A stretch of 64,000 nucleotides of DNA from Hybos culiciformis (GCA_964007475.1 OZ023273.1:62320108-62384107); one strand, 5' to 3'. Positions 45,537 through 59,538 are shown, counted from the stretch's first letter. Numbers and translations are program-made. Notes: generated by a model from the letters alone, not told the origin.

Positions 45537-47697
45537 TTTAATTATTTTTTTTTATTCGATTTCAGTCTTAATTCAATAACAAAATTTTAATTACTGACAA
45601 TTTTTTTCTTCAGTTTCTTCACTTTATATTGTTTTCGGTCTTATCTATTTGAGTAAAAGTGTATGAAAGTTTTATATAAATATACAAACAATATTTTTAA
45701 ACATTGTTATCTTTTTTTTATATATTTGCAGTCCATTTCAATAAGAAAAATAATAATACTACCTAATCTTTCTAAAATGTATTAAATTTGACATAAACAT
45801 ATACATAAGATAAGAACCTAAACATCAAATTATTTATTTTAAACAATTTTGTATTTGATAATTTTTTTAAAACCCAACACCTAATTGATTTCTTTTAATT
45901 AAGTTATGGTAAAGTTTTTGTTATTGAATATGTTTTTCTAAGTAACTCCAAGTTTTGTCTTTATAATTACATTACACTATTTCTGAAATCTAAAATATAT
46001 TGTTCTTACGTGGGTTTAATTATTCCAAGTGGAATTTGTATATGATTTAATCGTGATTCGTACTTATTTCCACTTTACTAATGTTATATAATATGTTTTA
46101 AAATTTTTGTGGAATTTACTTGAAATTTACAATTGTGCATAGAATACTTTTTTATTGTTCGATTGGAAAAGGATTGGACTTTAAAACAAAGGCCATATTC
46201 TACAACTAATGTTTCTTAAAAAATGTCCTTTGAAAGACGTTTTTGTAGATAAAAAGACATATTTATGTTAATTTAAATTTTCAATTCTTATTTATAGAAG
46301 CTTATTGGTAATTAATAATGTATTTGTGAACAACCTACACATTATAAGTTACTTCAAAATAAAATTATTTGAATTATGTAATTTAACTAATTTAAAATTA
46401 AATGTTGCGTTAATTGCATTATACTTAGACTTAAATGGTCATAAAATTTATCTTTTAGTAAAAAAAAATGGATTACTAATAATTTTTACTAAATAATTGA
46501 AATAATGTTTTATTTGAAACATAACCTTTGAATTGTACCTAGGTGTATATACAATCATTTTTATCATTTTTTTAAAGTATTAACTTTCAGCAAATTCGTA
46601 ATTAATCTTTAACTTAATTAGCTAAAGACATGGATTTGTTCACGAAATAACAGAGAATCGAAAACATTTTTTATTCATAATTGCTTTCTGTGAAAGAAAA
46701 ATTTTTTTAGAGACCAAATATGGCTGTAGTTTAAAATAAAAAATTAACACCAACCAAAGAAAACTGGCTACAAATCTTATATATATCTTCATTATTTTAG
46801 TTTAACTACTTGACTAAATTAAAATTATAAAAATCCTTCAATTAAAAAATGGTGATCCTTTTTTCTTCAATTTGGTTTTTCTATATATGTATGCATTATA
46901 AACTCATTTTAAACTCATTCGGATAAAGTAGAACTTAAGCCCATCGTATTCTACTAATTTAAAAAATACCATAGGGATTATGTTTGTTAATTTTAATTGT
47001 AAATGTATGATTTTTGAGACATTTCGAGGCAAAAATTTACGTATCTTCTACGAGTATGTATAAACAAAAACAAAATCTCGTTGGGATGAGAATCATATCA
47101 AAAAAGTTTTCCATGAAAATACTACTGAAAAATAGAAAATTGATTTGTAAAAAGGGATTAAAGCAAATTTTATTCAATGCAGTAGTTTTTTAATAATTAA
47201 ATTTGTTTTTTTTTTTTGTTTTTAGTGTTATTTTACAGACCAACCTTTAAGTTTTTATAGGCATTTTCATATAAACATAGTTTCGAACATTTGTTATGAT
47301 TTTTATGCCTACGCGATGTTTTGAATGGATTTGTTTTCATACTTTCTAGAGGTAGAGAACTTGAAATTTATGGTAGTGCTTGGTGAGATCATTTGGTAGT
47401 TAGGTATAGATATGTGTAAAAATATTTCATAAAAAAGGTAATTAACATTTTGTTTTGATTTATGTATAAGTATAAAATAGACACAGTAGGTATGGATTTT
47501 ATATTCTGCAGGTAAAATTATAGGTACATTATAGATTTAGACCAAAGACTTGAATATGTGTATCAAGTTAAGAACAAAATTTTCCCTAAACGAATTAGAA
47601 TTAATTTTCGTAAACTGAAAGTCTATCCTAAATTAAAAAGAAAGAAAGAACTTTCGATGTTATCTAAATTCAAATTTATTTTTAGCAATGCAATTTA
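45537..47697. other. Intergenic DNA upstream of FABP B
   Basis: AT-rich. It should contain the FABP B promoter, but no clear element is seen. The 63-residue frame at 46305-46496 is low-complexity. Confidence 0.5.
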
Positions 47698-47897
47698 NNN
47701 NNNNNNNNNNNNNNNNNNNNNNNNNNNNNNNNNNNNNNNNNNNNNNNNNNNNNNNNNNNNNNNNNNNNNNNNNNNNNNNNNNNNNNNNNNNNNNNNNNNN
47801 NNNNNNNNNNNNNNNNNNNNNNNNNNNNNNNNNNNNNNNNNNNNNNNNNNNNNNNNNNNNNNNNNNNNNNNNNNNNNNNNNNNNNNNNNNNNNNNNN
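47698..47897. other. Assembly gap (200 N)
   Basis: A run of exactly 200 N, a scaffolding gap whose true size is unknown. Confidence 0.99.
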
Positions 47898-48059
47898 GAT
47901 GACACAGATTAAATGTCAAGCCTATTTCAATTTCTGAAAAAAAGGAATTTTCTTTAGCAGAAAAGGTATATTTTACGATTTAAAATAGTCTCAGTTTGGG
48001 AACGGGCTCATAGTCTTTTTTTTTTTTAATTTATATTTTTTATTTTATTTTTTATTTTT

Positions 48060-48127
48060 GGAGGCCCTTATAAATCCGAGGGCCTTAGGCAAATGCCTAA
48101 TTTACCTACAGGTAAATCCGCCGCTGA
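48060..48127 (-). mobile_element. Transposon end fragment
   Basis: Read on the minus strand it begins CAGCGGCGGATTTACC and continues with a less AT-rich patch (GGCATTTGCC, GGGCCTCC). CAGNGGCGGATT is a terminal sequence common to insect DNA transposons. Only one end is present, beside the assembly gap. Confidence 0.35.
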
Positions 48128-48534
48128 CTTCAGGGCAGTAGAAATAATCATCATTATCATTCATCACTATATAAAAGTTGTGTTAACCTCATAACCCCAT
48201 TTTATGTTTTTTTTTAAACAATACAAATAACAGTTTGAAAATATTATTTGGTCCGTACGATTTATAATTTCATCCACTAAACTGTTGATACTAAAATACA
48301 ATAGATGTCGCTATCCTTTCTTATGAAATTGTCATTTGTTTTTGTGAAAAAATGTCAAATGTCAGTGTCAGAACAGATGCCGAACGTACGACGGAACGTC
48401 TGAAGTTTGAATTCGACCGAAATCGAATAAACTAAATGAAGTATAAAAAAAAGTTTAATTAAGAAATATATTTGGAATAAATTATTTTTCAATTTGAACA
48501 AAAAAAAAATTAATTATTAAAGTTAGCTAAATAA

Positions 48535-51500
48535 ATGTTCGAAATTAGAACAAAAAATGGATTGGGACTTGGTAAGATAAATTGTCAACATTATCGTCAT
48601 TTATTGAATTCTCTTTTGTTCCATATGTAATAAAAGTATATTTCGAGAAAATCCAAAAACACTATTTGATGAGATTGTTTGATAAAAAAAAATTCACTGT
48701 CATACTGTGCAGTTTGTTCTCTTTCATTCTGGCTAAAGTGCAGATGACGTGAACCACTCAGAATGGGCTGAAACTTGGTGGGGGGGTAGAGGCGGTGCCC
48801 AAACCCCCAAAACTGAAATCAGTTCTTGGGGCTTGGGCCCCGTTCCGGAGATAGGGCCCCCCAAAGTTTTCATACATTTTGTATGGAAAATTTTTTTTTT
48901 TGCTCGAGTTGGCCCATTTTTGTGTAGAGAGTATAGGGGGCATTCCAGAACGAGAGGGAGGGGTGGGGGCGGCGGGCGGGCGGTCTGGTGGTTGGTCAGC
49001 AAATCCCACTGACCAACCACCAGAACGCCCGCCCCCCACCCCTCCCTCTCGTTCTGGAATACCCCCTTTATCATTTTCCAAAAAATTGGGCAAATCGGGC
49101 ACAAAAAAAAATTTTTCCATACAAAAATGTATGAAAACTTTGGGGGGCCTTATCTCCGAAACGGGGCCCGAGCCCCAAGAACTGATTTCAGTTTTGGGGG
49201 TTTGGGCACCGCCTCTACACCCCCACCAAGTTTCAGCCCATTCTGAGTGGTTCACGTCATCTGCACTTACGCCAAAATTTGACATTGCGAATAAAAAGTA
49301 ACATAGATAAAAATTGGCCTTTTGAGCAACATTGAATGTCTCAGAAACGAAAGGCAATTAGAGAAAATCAAATGAAAGCATTGGAAAGAACTGATCTAAA
49401 AACCTTAATTTAGCATTGTTAAGTCCAAAAGTAAAAAATGGTATATAGAGCAAAAGGGTATTCAACTGATTTATAAATAAAGTTCATCGCATTGCATCGC
49501 ATCCTTTACTAATTATTTCACACAAAAATTTCGATTTTGTCAACCCTCTGTATAGTTTGTCGAAAGAATGTTTGTAGCAACATTTAATGATAAAGAAAGA
49601 GATTATTGGACAATAGGTACCTACCTACCTATCCATGTATCTTGTTCACAAATTCTACAAATCATTTTTTTTTTTCAATTTGTAGGTAGGTAAAATCAAT
49701 CTTTATTACCTACCTATCTATCTATCCAAATTTATTTGAATTTTTTTTTAATATGACACTGGCTGGCAAACAGAATTAACCGGTTTCAGTTGACACGATT
49801 TCTCCTCATATCACCCACCTAAGTGTATCAAACAATGCTTATTACCAACCTGCATTGCAGATTGGGGTGCAAACCGATAATACAGCAATACTGAAATATT
49901 AAGGAAAGAGCTGTTCAATAGAATTTTGATGATGCATGTAAACAAGAAGTGATTTCACTTATCGTTTCACTCCAAGTTAATTATCATGTTTGAAAGGGAA
50001 TTTCATTTAGATAATCTAAGCACTTAGATTCTTGTAGCTGGTAATGAAAATATTCAAAAATCAGTTCCTACTGTTTTTTAACATTTTTAATGCATTTTGT
50101 CGAGCAGGGAACGAAAAAAGTTGTGTCTGTACAAATTCATTTATTCTTTCGGGTCTTGCCTTAGCAATTTTAATAATACCTTTTTTTTTATGGTATTCAA
50201 TGGCATTAAATATGAGTAGTAGATAATATGAATTAAAAAAATTAATATTATTTTAAGGAACCCTCGTGAAAACTATCAAGAAACCAGTTTTTGGCACAAC
50301 ACCACCATGTTATATTAAGTCACGATTAGAAGAACGAAGATCAAAAGCCAGAATACTGAGGTATTTTTCAATAAACTTTATTTCGAAGCAATTTTAACTT
50401 TTTAAAATTTTCTTTTAAGGCAAGAAAGACGTAGGAAACCAGATAAACCTGATGATTTTGTTACTTACGATGATTCAGAAAGTGAAGAAGAAACCCCTCA
50501 GCAGCAAAAAGAAATTTTAAATACAAGTTATAATTTTGATGATTTCCTACGAAGTCGTGAATCTAATTCGAGAGAAGAACGTTTTGTCAGCATGGATTAT
50601 GCAAGTCGATACATTCTAACTCATGATATGCTTCGAGAAACTCCGATCAGTTTAGGTTATTTAAATAAAGTTTTCTGCTCTCAGTGGTTGAGTAGTAGAC
50701 AAGTTGTTTTCGGAACTAAATGTAATAAATTATTAGTGTATGATGTTAATATGAGACGCGTAGATGCAATACCCACATTATCCAATAATCGTTTCAATCA
50801 TCCTGAGAATCAAGGTGGGTTGCATTGTATAGAAATCAATCCGTCAAGAACATTTTTAGCAACCGGAGCAAGAAATTCGTCTGATATAGCTATTTATAGG
50901 TTACCAACACTAGACCCAGTTTGTGTGGGTGAGTCAATTAAAATTTGTTCAATATAAGTATAAAACATATTAAATTAGATATGTGGTACATTTATTTGCT
51001 TCTTAATAATCAGCTAAAATTACAATGTCTGTGCAACATACTTTTAGGCAAATAGTGTAATCACAAAATTAAATTATAATAATTTGTATAGTGCAAATAG
51101 TGAAATCAAATGAATTTCCGATTACTCAAATACTCAAATGAATTGTGGAGTTTGTTCCAAAATATTAGTCAAATATTGTTCATAGCAAAATTTTTGAACA
51201 TAATTTCGTATTAATACTAAATAATAAAAAGTTTTTTAATGAATTCTGATGAAAATTAATACAAGGCAGGGTAGATAGAAGTTGTTTCTAGGAACCTAAC
51301 AAAAAAGTTAACCTCGACTGTGACGGAGGCTAAACATTTTTTTAGGTTCTTACAAACGACATCCATTTCCTCATATACTAAGTTTCATCCAAATAAAAAA
51401 AAATTTTAAATTTCTACACAGAAACACGAATACTTTGTTCATACGCTTTGTGGTAGAGATAGGTGAAGAAACAAATATACCCTAAATTCGGTTGCAAAAG

Positions 51501-53958
51501 AAATTGTCGCGGCAGCCAACCCCCATTCAGCATAACAACTTTCTATTTTAGAAAAAAAAAGTTAATTTTGTATAAGGACGAAATACCCAAATCTTTCAGC
51601 AAAATACATATTTTTTTAACATTGTTCAATTATTTTCGTGAATCGTTAATTTATAAAACATTATATTAAATTTCAGGTGAAAATGGTCACAGGGATTTAA
51701 TAATGGGTATGTTAATAAATAACGTAATGATTTTTTTCAATTTTTAATAATGTACAACCTGTGTATAGGTATGTGCTGGCTGGATGATCAGTTTCTAGTT
51801 TCTGGCTCCAAAGACTCGAAAATGTCATTGTGGAGAGTAAATGAAGATCAAATGGAATTTCCGGATGGTGGGGAGAATAAATGCCCTACTTTCGCAACAA
51901 TAAATGCAGTCTGCGTAAAAGATTGCCGAGCAGCTCAACGAGTAATCTATATAAAAATTTATTTTTATTTATAATTAATTTTTTCTTTTTTTTTTAGATT
52001 CGATCCTTATGTTTTAATAAAGATTTCAAAGAAATTGCAGCATTATCTTTGAATGGATATATACACATTTTTAATGCAGAAAATTTCAAACAAAAGCTAT
52101 CTAGAAAACTGCCAAATTGCCAAGACAATGTTAGTATCGCATACCACCGTGAAAATTGCATTTACGCAGTTGGTTGCCGTTCCTATACTATTCTTTTAGA
52201 TGTTCGAACACTGCAGGTAAAGTTATACTTGATTTTTTTTTAATTCTGCATTTATAAATAAGAAGATATTTGATTTTGGATACCTACCGAAATGCTAGAA
52301 ATATACAAGCTGTATTAAATTAATATACTTGCTGCATTATATTAATGAATACATACATGGCTGTAACTTGGAAAAAAAGACGTGAAGTGATCGATAAAAG
52401 TGTTCTCGTTAAAAATGAATGGCATTAAAAAATATAATAATTTCACAATAAAATTCTCACTTCAATGATAATATTGTAAAGTTTATTTAGTTAGTATTCA
52501 TATAAAATTTAAAAGATTTTGTAATTAGTTTAATTATTCGTTTTATAAAGACATACACCATCTTTTCGTTCTTGGTGTAAAGCTTAAGATTCGTCAGAAA
52601 TAATGAACGGTATACTTATTGAAAATTCTTGGCCATTATACAAAATTATCAACTATAGAATTCTTAACAATTAATTAAATGTTTTTTACATTTCAACTTT
52701 CTAGGCAGTGAAAAAAATTACATCTCGATATAGTGGATGCGGAATACGTTCAACTAGTTTCGAAGGAAACATACTAACTGTTGGAACGGGATTAGGAATG
52801 CTAATGTTTTATGATATAAGAGCAGGAAAGTATTTAGAAAGTTGTGTTAACGCCAGCAGGACTGTTGTTCTTAAAGCTTCCAAAGGCATTGTGGTAATTA
52901 ATTATTTTTTTAATTAAAATTGTAATTTTCGAGATTTGGTCAAAGTTTTGGAAAACGAAATTTTGAAATTTGAAATAATGGAATTAAAAAGTCTTGAAAT
53001 TAAAGTATTTTTGAAGTTTGAACAAATGGCTAGTAAGCGCTTCGCTAACATTCGAAATTTTGGGTGGAAATATTTTTTACAGTATAGTTTGTTTTTGTAA
53101 TTTAAAAAATTATTTAGACCTAAAGCAAAGGGCAAAAGAAACCTTAAAAAAAGGTAAAAACAAGTCAAAAACAAAATTATAACACATGTGAAGAAGTGTA
53201 CCAAACTTTTTTATGGATAGAAAATTACCAGATGTATAGGTATATCGATTCTACGAAAAAAATATTTAAAACAAACTTAATTTACAAGTTATGTCTTTTA
53301 AAAATTTAAAATTATTGAACATAAAATCAATTTTTTAGTTGATTTAGTTTTCGTATAAGCTAGTGTGGTGTGTTTAATTTCTGTGATAATTTCAGGCAAC
53401 AATTCAATCACCCTCAAATAGAACATATTTCAATTTTTTAGTTGCTTCAATTTGAAAATCACCAGTGCCCGAGGTTACATATACATAAACTAATATTTTT
53501 GATTTATGTGATTAAAAAGTTGATTCGAAAAAGTTTGAGTATAAAATAAACTATTTAATAACATAGTCAGATCGATTTTTTATCACTTCTTCTCGCGAAA
53601 AATGAGTACCTATTTAAATTAGTTCCGTTTGTTGAAGTTCGAATATATCTTATCTAATTGCTGTTCTGGGTGGTTTTTTATTTATTTTTTATTCCATCTT
53701 GTACGTAGTAAAGTGACAAGATCCTTGAATTTTTGTGGTGTATTTCAAAATACGAAATCAATAATTTTTAAACATTTAATAAGAAGAACCTTTTACTGTT
53801 TTCAGTATCCTGAAGAGGAAATGGATGGCTTTCAACAAATTAAATATGTTCCAGCTATATATACTCACGCGTACGATAGTACAGGTATGCGAATCTTTGC
53901 TGCAGGTGGACCATTGCCATCATCATTAATTGGAAATTATGCTGGAGTTTGGCAATAA
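48535..53958 (+). CDS. DCAF12: DDB1- and CUL4-associated factor 12 (WD40 protein)
   Basis: Substrate receptor of CUL4-DDB1 E3 ubiquitin ligases; vertebrate DCAF12 recognises proteins ending in two glutamates. Coding exons: 48535-48571, 50258-50360, 50420-50928, 51677-51706, 51769-51941, 51998-52216, 52705-52893 and 53806-53958. All phases agree, giving 470 residues (human about 453). The N terminus is basic ([17 protein letters not shown]), then acidic (DDSESEEE). The WD40 propeller begins near residue 127 with [10 protein letters not shown] and [11 protein letters not shown], followed by [13 protein letters not shown] and [15 protein letters not shown], all strongly like DCAF12. The C terminus [15 protein letters not shown] is also diagnostic. 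Exon 4 is a 30-base microexon. Exon 1 is only 37 bases; its 12 codons were chosen because ATG, donor GTAAGA and phase fit the next exon. The gene lies between FABP genes on the opposite strand. Confidence 0.93.
48730..49274. mobile_element. GC-rich foldback element in DCAF12 intron 1
   Basis: Two arms of about 250 bases are near-perfect inverted copies. The left starts TGGCTAAAGTGCAGATGACG; the right ends CGTCATCTGCACTTACGCCA. They meet at a short centre containing AAATCCCACTGACCAACC (48999-49025). GC content is far above the surroundings. Several overlapping open frames here (87 to 199 residues) arise from this composition and symmetry and are not genes. A target duplication was not clear. 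Confidence 0.85.
49275..50257. other. Rest of DCAF12 intron 1
   Basis: Contains short TACC/TATC microsatellite tracts at 49616-49640 and 49709-49727 and no exon that fits the DCAF12 phases. Confidence 0.5.
52894..53805. other. Last DCAF12 intron
   Basis: Donor GTAATT follows codon GTG at 52893; acceptor TTACTGTTTTCAG ends at 53805. The short frames inside (52914-53204 minus, 53629-53805 plus) are non-coding. Confidence 0.8.
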
Positions 53959-54524
53959 ATATTTAGGTTTTATTATCAGCTTCTTTTTATTAAAATCGTG
54001 TTATCAAAACCAATTTAAGATGGTAAAGATTTAATAATTATAAAGCAAGCCAAAGAAAATAAGAAATTGTAATATTTTCTTGCATTCTAGAATTCTTCTC
54101 AAAAAAGCAATTCCTAGAAAACATTCCCAGAAACGACGGAATATTTTTCGATTTGTCTATTCTTGGAACTGCTTTTCTACGAATTATTTATCTGAGAATT
54201 ATCCTTTCGGGTAATTGCTTGGAACTATTTCGCTTTGAATTGCTTTTCCTGGGAAGAGTTTGGGTTATAATCAAGACATGGTTATTTTTCAAAATATATA
54301 TATAAGTGAAAACCACACATATGTAATACGATACGTAGTTAGATATATTTTTTATAATATTACCATTATTATGATTACTATGTTAGCAAAAGCATATTGA
54401 TTGCAAATTTGTATTCTACGTTCCGATTCGGATTCGTTTTTCGATTCTAATGAAATTCGATGGTACTATGTGAAAGTAAGACATGCGAATAATGTCAGCT
54501 GTAAAGGATTTGTAAATAAAAAAA

Positions 54525-54530
54525 AATAAT
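54525..54530 (+). terminator. Candidate DCAF12 polyadenylation signal
   Basis: AATAAA about 570 bases after the stop codon, followed by T- and GT-rich sequence. Other weak signals exist nearer the stop. Confidence 0.3.
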
Positions 54531-56608
54531 TTTATGTATTGGCGGCTCATTCCTTGAAAATATTTTTTTTTATTAATTTTGCTTTATTTTATTTTATTTA
54601 AATTATTAATTAAATATTAGATATTTAGATATAATATATAAGTAAAAAGTATTTAATTTAATAATAGCTTATGAAATAAAATTATTGAAATATATTAAAA
54701 ATAATTGAGTAAAATTTGAGAACTTAATTGTTCAACATTAAAAGAATGTAGAAAATTCCAATCAAAACGATTAAGGCATTATTCATCCCATCAAAATCAG
54801 CTCTATTGAAGTTGAACGAGTAAGCATGTCTATGAATTGGTTGTTAGAAGCAAGGTCTACATCCAAGCTAACAAGAAGAGAAGGATGATGGCTTTCTTCA
54901 GGAAGCAATGAATCAACTCAATGAATAACAAAAAAAGAAGAGAAATTAAGAGCCCTCCATGTGAAATTCTGTTTTCTATTTTTGCAGTTTTTTTTGTTTT
55001 ATTTTACAGAAAATAAACGGCCGTGTAAAATGCGACAAAAATTGTACGAAAAACACCTCTACCAGAAAATCACAAAACTATATTTGAATTTTATTTCTGT
55101 GCAGAAACTGTAATTTATCAAAAAAATTAAAAAATTCTTAGAAAAAAATGAAATTAATTAAAAATTGTTTAGGAAATTAAAGAAATTCAAAATTCCACGT
55201 CACCAGCCCTGGAGAGTGATGTTTTAGCTTTATTTCTGCGTTTGAGATTTTTTATTATCTTTTTCCTTTACTTCAGAATCCAAGCAAATATGGACAAGTT
55301 TTTTAAAGGCTCATTTGGGCCAAAAAACTCAAAATTTGAAAAATCCGTCTCACCTACCCTGGAGCCAGTTATATACTCTCTAACATATCAAAAAATCACT
55401 TCAGTCTAGATTGTAGTAACCCTACAATCAAAGCCAAACTAAGACCAATTTTTTGCAATTTTTCACATTGAGGGCTCTTAAGGAAAAATACAAGATCCAA
55501 TTGTTTATTATTATTAAAATTTCTAATTAAAGAAATTTGTTTAAAGTCCAATGAGAAAAAATGATCAGTCAACATTGATTCAACAGAGCATGTCGATGTA
55601 GGATACAAGCACTCAGTTTCAGAATCAATTAGCCAAGAAGTCGGGGGCAAGTTGAAATATCATTTGTGTAATATTTACTTAAAATAGTTGCTTTTTCGGA
55701 TATACAAAGTCAACGTTTGCTAAAATTAAATAAAATTCCAATGATTTTGAATTCTTTTAAAAATTGTCGGTAATAGATAGTGAAAATATATGAATAAATA
55801 ACCTAATTGTTCTTCTGGAATCTATAATCTATGGTTAATGGGAGTCTGTGGTATTCCGAATTATCGAGTCTGTTGCCATCTGTTCATAAATTATTTTTTC
55901 CAATTTTTGTGACATTTTGAACTAAATTGCTAGTAATTTTTTTGCTACCACGCTAAGTCCTTTTTCTTTTAAGCGATAACATGCAATTCTTTAAAATGTT
56001 CTTTTTTTGTAAAATGTTTGTTAAAAAAAGGAAAAGAAAAAATTTCTAATTTAATTTGATAATTGTTGTTAAGTTTGAAGATGTGTAAATTAATGATCGA
56101 TTCAAAGTTAGCACGACTTCAAATTTAATACAAAATATCAAATTAAATTAGAAGTTATTCTAAAAACTTTTTTCAGTTAAAAAAATAAGTACTATAATGA
56201 CTAAAGTATGAAAAATCAATAAAAATATAATAAAGAAAGTTGTAAACCATGAGAATATGTAATTTGATTTCATGTTTAGAATTATTCTCTTTCCTAGGAC
56301 ATAAAAGATAAAACATTAAACACTGAATAAATAAACCAAATAATAAAATTTTAATCACTTTACTATAATATTTTTGTAAAATTTTAAATACAAAGTTATT
56401 TTAAATGCATTAATTCAACAAACCAAATTTAATATTGATAAAAAATAAAATTATAAAATATCTAAATTGTTAAGCTTATATTCGATACAATATTATATTA
56501 TAAATTTTAATTTAGATTGTGTGAAAAAAAGGATAAACAATTAACGTCCAATATTAATTGCCCAGTCATTTATGATGTGATGAATTTTTTTTTGTTGAAA
56601 GAGCAACT
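54531..56608. other. Intergenic DNA between DCAF12 and FABP C
   Basis: AT-rich convergent intergenic region. The frames at 55396-55650 and 56173-56358 are not recognisable. No repeat with clear ends. Confidence 0.5.
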
Positions 56609-57550
56609 TTAAACGGATTTGTATGTGCGAACGCATTTAACATTATCCTTTTCAATTATCATTGTCTGTAAAGAAAAAAAAAAATAAGATGAATTAGGAA
56701 ATCGATAAAAAACTGCCACTTCGAAACTTTTATCAAAAACAAATATGTTTTAATTTGTCCTAAAATTTTTATCGTGAGATTTTTTTGTTTAAAATACCAT
56801 TTGTTACTTTTTTAATTTTAAGGATGAGGGCAAACTTTTATTAAGATCGACCGCTTATATTTTATTAAGATCGACCGCCACGAAAAAAATTGGTTATTTT
56901 CACTTTTTAAAAAATGAGTCGTGAGTTTTCTTAAAACATTTTGGACATGCTTGTTATTATACGACTGATTTTCTGTTCAAGTATGAGAAAGATAGAACGC
57001 TTAGTTTTAAAGATATTAAATTAAATTAAACAAATTTTAATGCAACGTCGCAAAGCCAATTTATATTATAAATTTTTGTTTATTAAATTAGTTGAACATT
57101 TTTACAATACGGTTCCAAGTGTTTTTTAGAATGCATAGTTTGATCTCAAATCCGAAAGAGATCTCGAAGACACTACAGTAAAATTGCTAAGAAAATTTTT
57201 TTTTGTTTCATCTCTTACATACAAACAATTACAACATATTCGTTGTTTCTTTTCAGGTATATTGTAAATACTTACAGCAATTAATTCAGTGTCAGTGAAT
57301 TCTCGAATAATTTTTGTTTCTGGAGTACCTTTTTGAACTTGAATTAACTTATTGTCGCCTTCGAGTGAAAATGTAGTTTTCACTTTTCGACCATCCATTG
57401 TTTCCTCATCGAATTCTTCACCAATCTGAAATTTTATTGAAGACGATTTAAAACTTGACGTTGTTTTCAATTCATAAAAGTCTCCATCCTTCACTAATTC
57501 AATTGTTGGAGAAACCGTATTAGCCATTTTGCGAGTAATAAGGCCAACAC
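56609..57550 (-). CDS. FABP gene C, first exon not found
   Basis: Fatty-acid-binding protein closely like gene B. Minus-strand exons seen: 57276-57550, 275 bases, starting after acceptor CTTCTTCTAG and reading VGLITRKMANTVSPTIEL to FTDTELIA; and 56609-56665, TMIIEKDNVKCVRTYKSV and stop. Together they give 109 residues, the whole protein except the first 24. Phases match gene B exactly (phase 1 in, phase 0 out, donor GCT|GTAAGT). The carboxylate set is intact: Arg in IIREF, Arg and Tyr in CVRTY. The missing 73-base first exon was searched for by eye upstream to the window edge without success; a first intron longer than 6 kb, or a lost exon, would explain it. An internal ATG at 57527 is the Met of RKMAN, not a start. 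Confidence 0.88.
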
Positions 57551-59538
57551 CTAGAAGAAGATATTGAAATCAATAATTAATTTTAATTTTTTTTGTGTTA
57601 GATAAAAAGAAAATAATTCTAAGATTCTTAAATATAAAAACAAAATTTATTAATTCATTTCTGGTAAATCATAAACTTTAAAATTAATTAAAATTTAGTT
57701 TTACATAATTTTTATTAATATTTTTTGGTAAAAAAATCTTAATTGATAAATAAAGGCTAAAGCCTAATTCAGAAAATCGGCAAATTGGGCTTTATTTCTT
57801 TAATATTTTATTTTTATCTTGTTTCGATAGAATTAGACAATCAACCTACACAAATTGCCAATTTATATACATAATAATTATTATGATTTTATAATCAGTG
57901 ATATAAACATATTTTAGACTCGACTTGTATTCAATATGTGCACATTTTTTTTGCATTCAAAATGATGCCTCAAATAAATTGAAAAAACGTAAATAAATGA
58001 TTTATTTTAGTTCACAAAAAAGATTATTTACCCAAAATCGTTTCACATGATCATGAATAAAATATTTTTTTTCGGAATTTCTTTTAATAGGATTTTTGAC
58101 TGAAGCATAACATAAAGAATGATTGAATTTAATTTAATTATTTAATTAAGAGATCATTCATAATTCTATTATGTTAATAATTTGATTTCGTGGGAATAAA
58201 ACTTTGAAATAAAGAATTTACTGAAAGCGCTGCAATGCAATTGTTTAATTCTGATCAAATGACAAGTCAATATTATCATATATTAAGAATATGTTAACAA
58301 AAATTTGAATAAATCTAAACAAAATACAGGACTGGAACAAAAGCAAATTATAAAAATAATGGCTTGCTAGGAGGGCAAATAAACGTTGGAAGGTGCTTTG
58401 AAAAGAAACCGTTCAGACTATTTTAATACGTTTAGGTCTCGGTTTAGGTTTTAACTTTACAAATAACAGCTGATTTTCGTGAGTAGCAGTCATTTGCATT
58501 CTTTTCAATTCTTAGTTTAGCCCTCAAAATATTAATCAAAATCCTTTTGTAAGCTAGATTATATAAAGCCCATGTTAGAGTCAGTATATGTAAATGCTGT
58601 ATACGTTAAATACATTATGTAAATGTAAAATAAAATCAAAAATAATTTTTTTTATATTTTAAAATTTCTGAATTTATTCAGATTTGTAAGTTCGTTCCCA
58701 AAAAACTACAACAAAAATGTAGAAATCTGGCTCCTTTTTCATAGTATTTATTTATTACTCTGTATTTGTTTGGAGCTGATTAAAAACCACAATAATTTTA
58801 TTCGTAATTGAGGAATTATTATGCTTATTTTAATGTGGTTTTACATATTGATCATGCAGAGTTAAAGGCACATCTGAAACAATTTTTTTTTTTTAATTAA
58901 ATTTTGGAAAAAAATTATTTTCTAAGTTTTTTTCTTTTTTGGGACACGGTTTGCAAGTTAACATTAAAAAACAAAACAAATCGCAGCGATCCAGAACTAT
59001 AGAACCAGTTACAGAACCATAGATAGAACAATCCCACAACAAATCAAAATGCATATTAAACAATTTTTTTATTGTGCATTTTTCTGTATAGCTTGAATAT
59101 TCAGTAACAAGAATTAAAAATATAATATAACAAAGCAAGCAATACACAAAAATGCGGATACTCTTAATTAAATTTTTTTTTTTTAAGAAATGACTCGCAT
59201 TCTATATAATTTATCTAAGGAATTTTTCTTGTCGCCAAAAAAAATCTTAAATATATCATTCTAAAAAGATATGAAAATTGAATTAAATGAAATATGTATG
59301 CGTTTTGAGAAATCATTACATAAACGTTCAATTAAAAAATACAGAGCATAAAAAATTGTAGTAATTTATAATTTGAGACTATTAATTAAAAAAAATGTGT
59401 TAAATAGGCACATATTGTCAAAACTCTACGATTGAACTTAGATCTAGCTAGACTATTATTTATTAACTAACTTCTACTTTAACCCTATAGTGTTTGTATG
59501 TAGTCAGAAACTCAATAAAAAGTCAAAACATTCAATAA
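57551..59538. other. Upstream of FABP C exon 2, probable intron
   Basis: AT-rich. No FABP first-exon pattern (MxxWxGKKYxL...) was recognised on the minus strand. The 84-residue frame at 58893-59147 is not a known protein. Confidence 0.5.

Noticed and set aside
47558..47919. Frames running through the N block
   Set aside because: They are open only because N codons cannot be read as stops.
48733..49357. Overlapping frames of 87-199 residues on both strands
   Set aside because: They mirror each other because the foldback arms are inverted copies; composition artefacts.
50044..50226. 60-residue frame in DCAF12 intron 1
   Set aside because: Wrong phase for the flanking exons and low-complexity hydrophobic sequence.
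57126..57275. Extension of FABP C exon 2 beyond the GTAAGT donor
   Set aside because: Read-through of the intron; genes A and B splice at the same place and exon 3 is found at 56609-56665.
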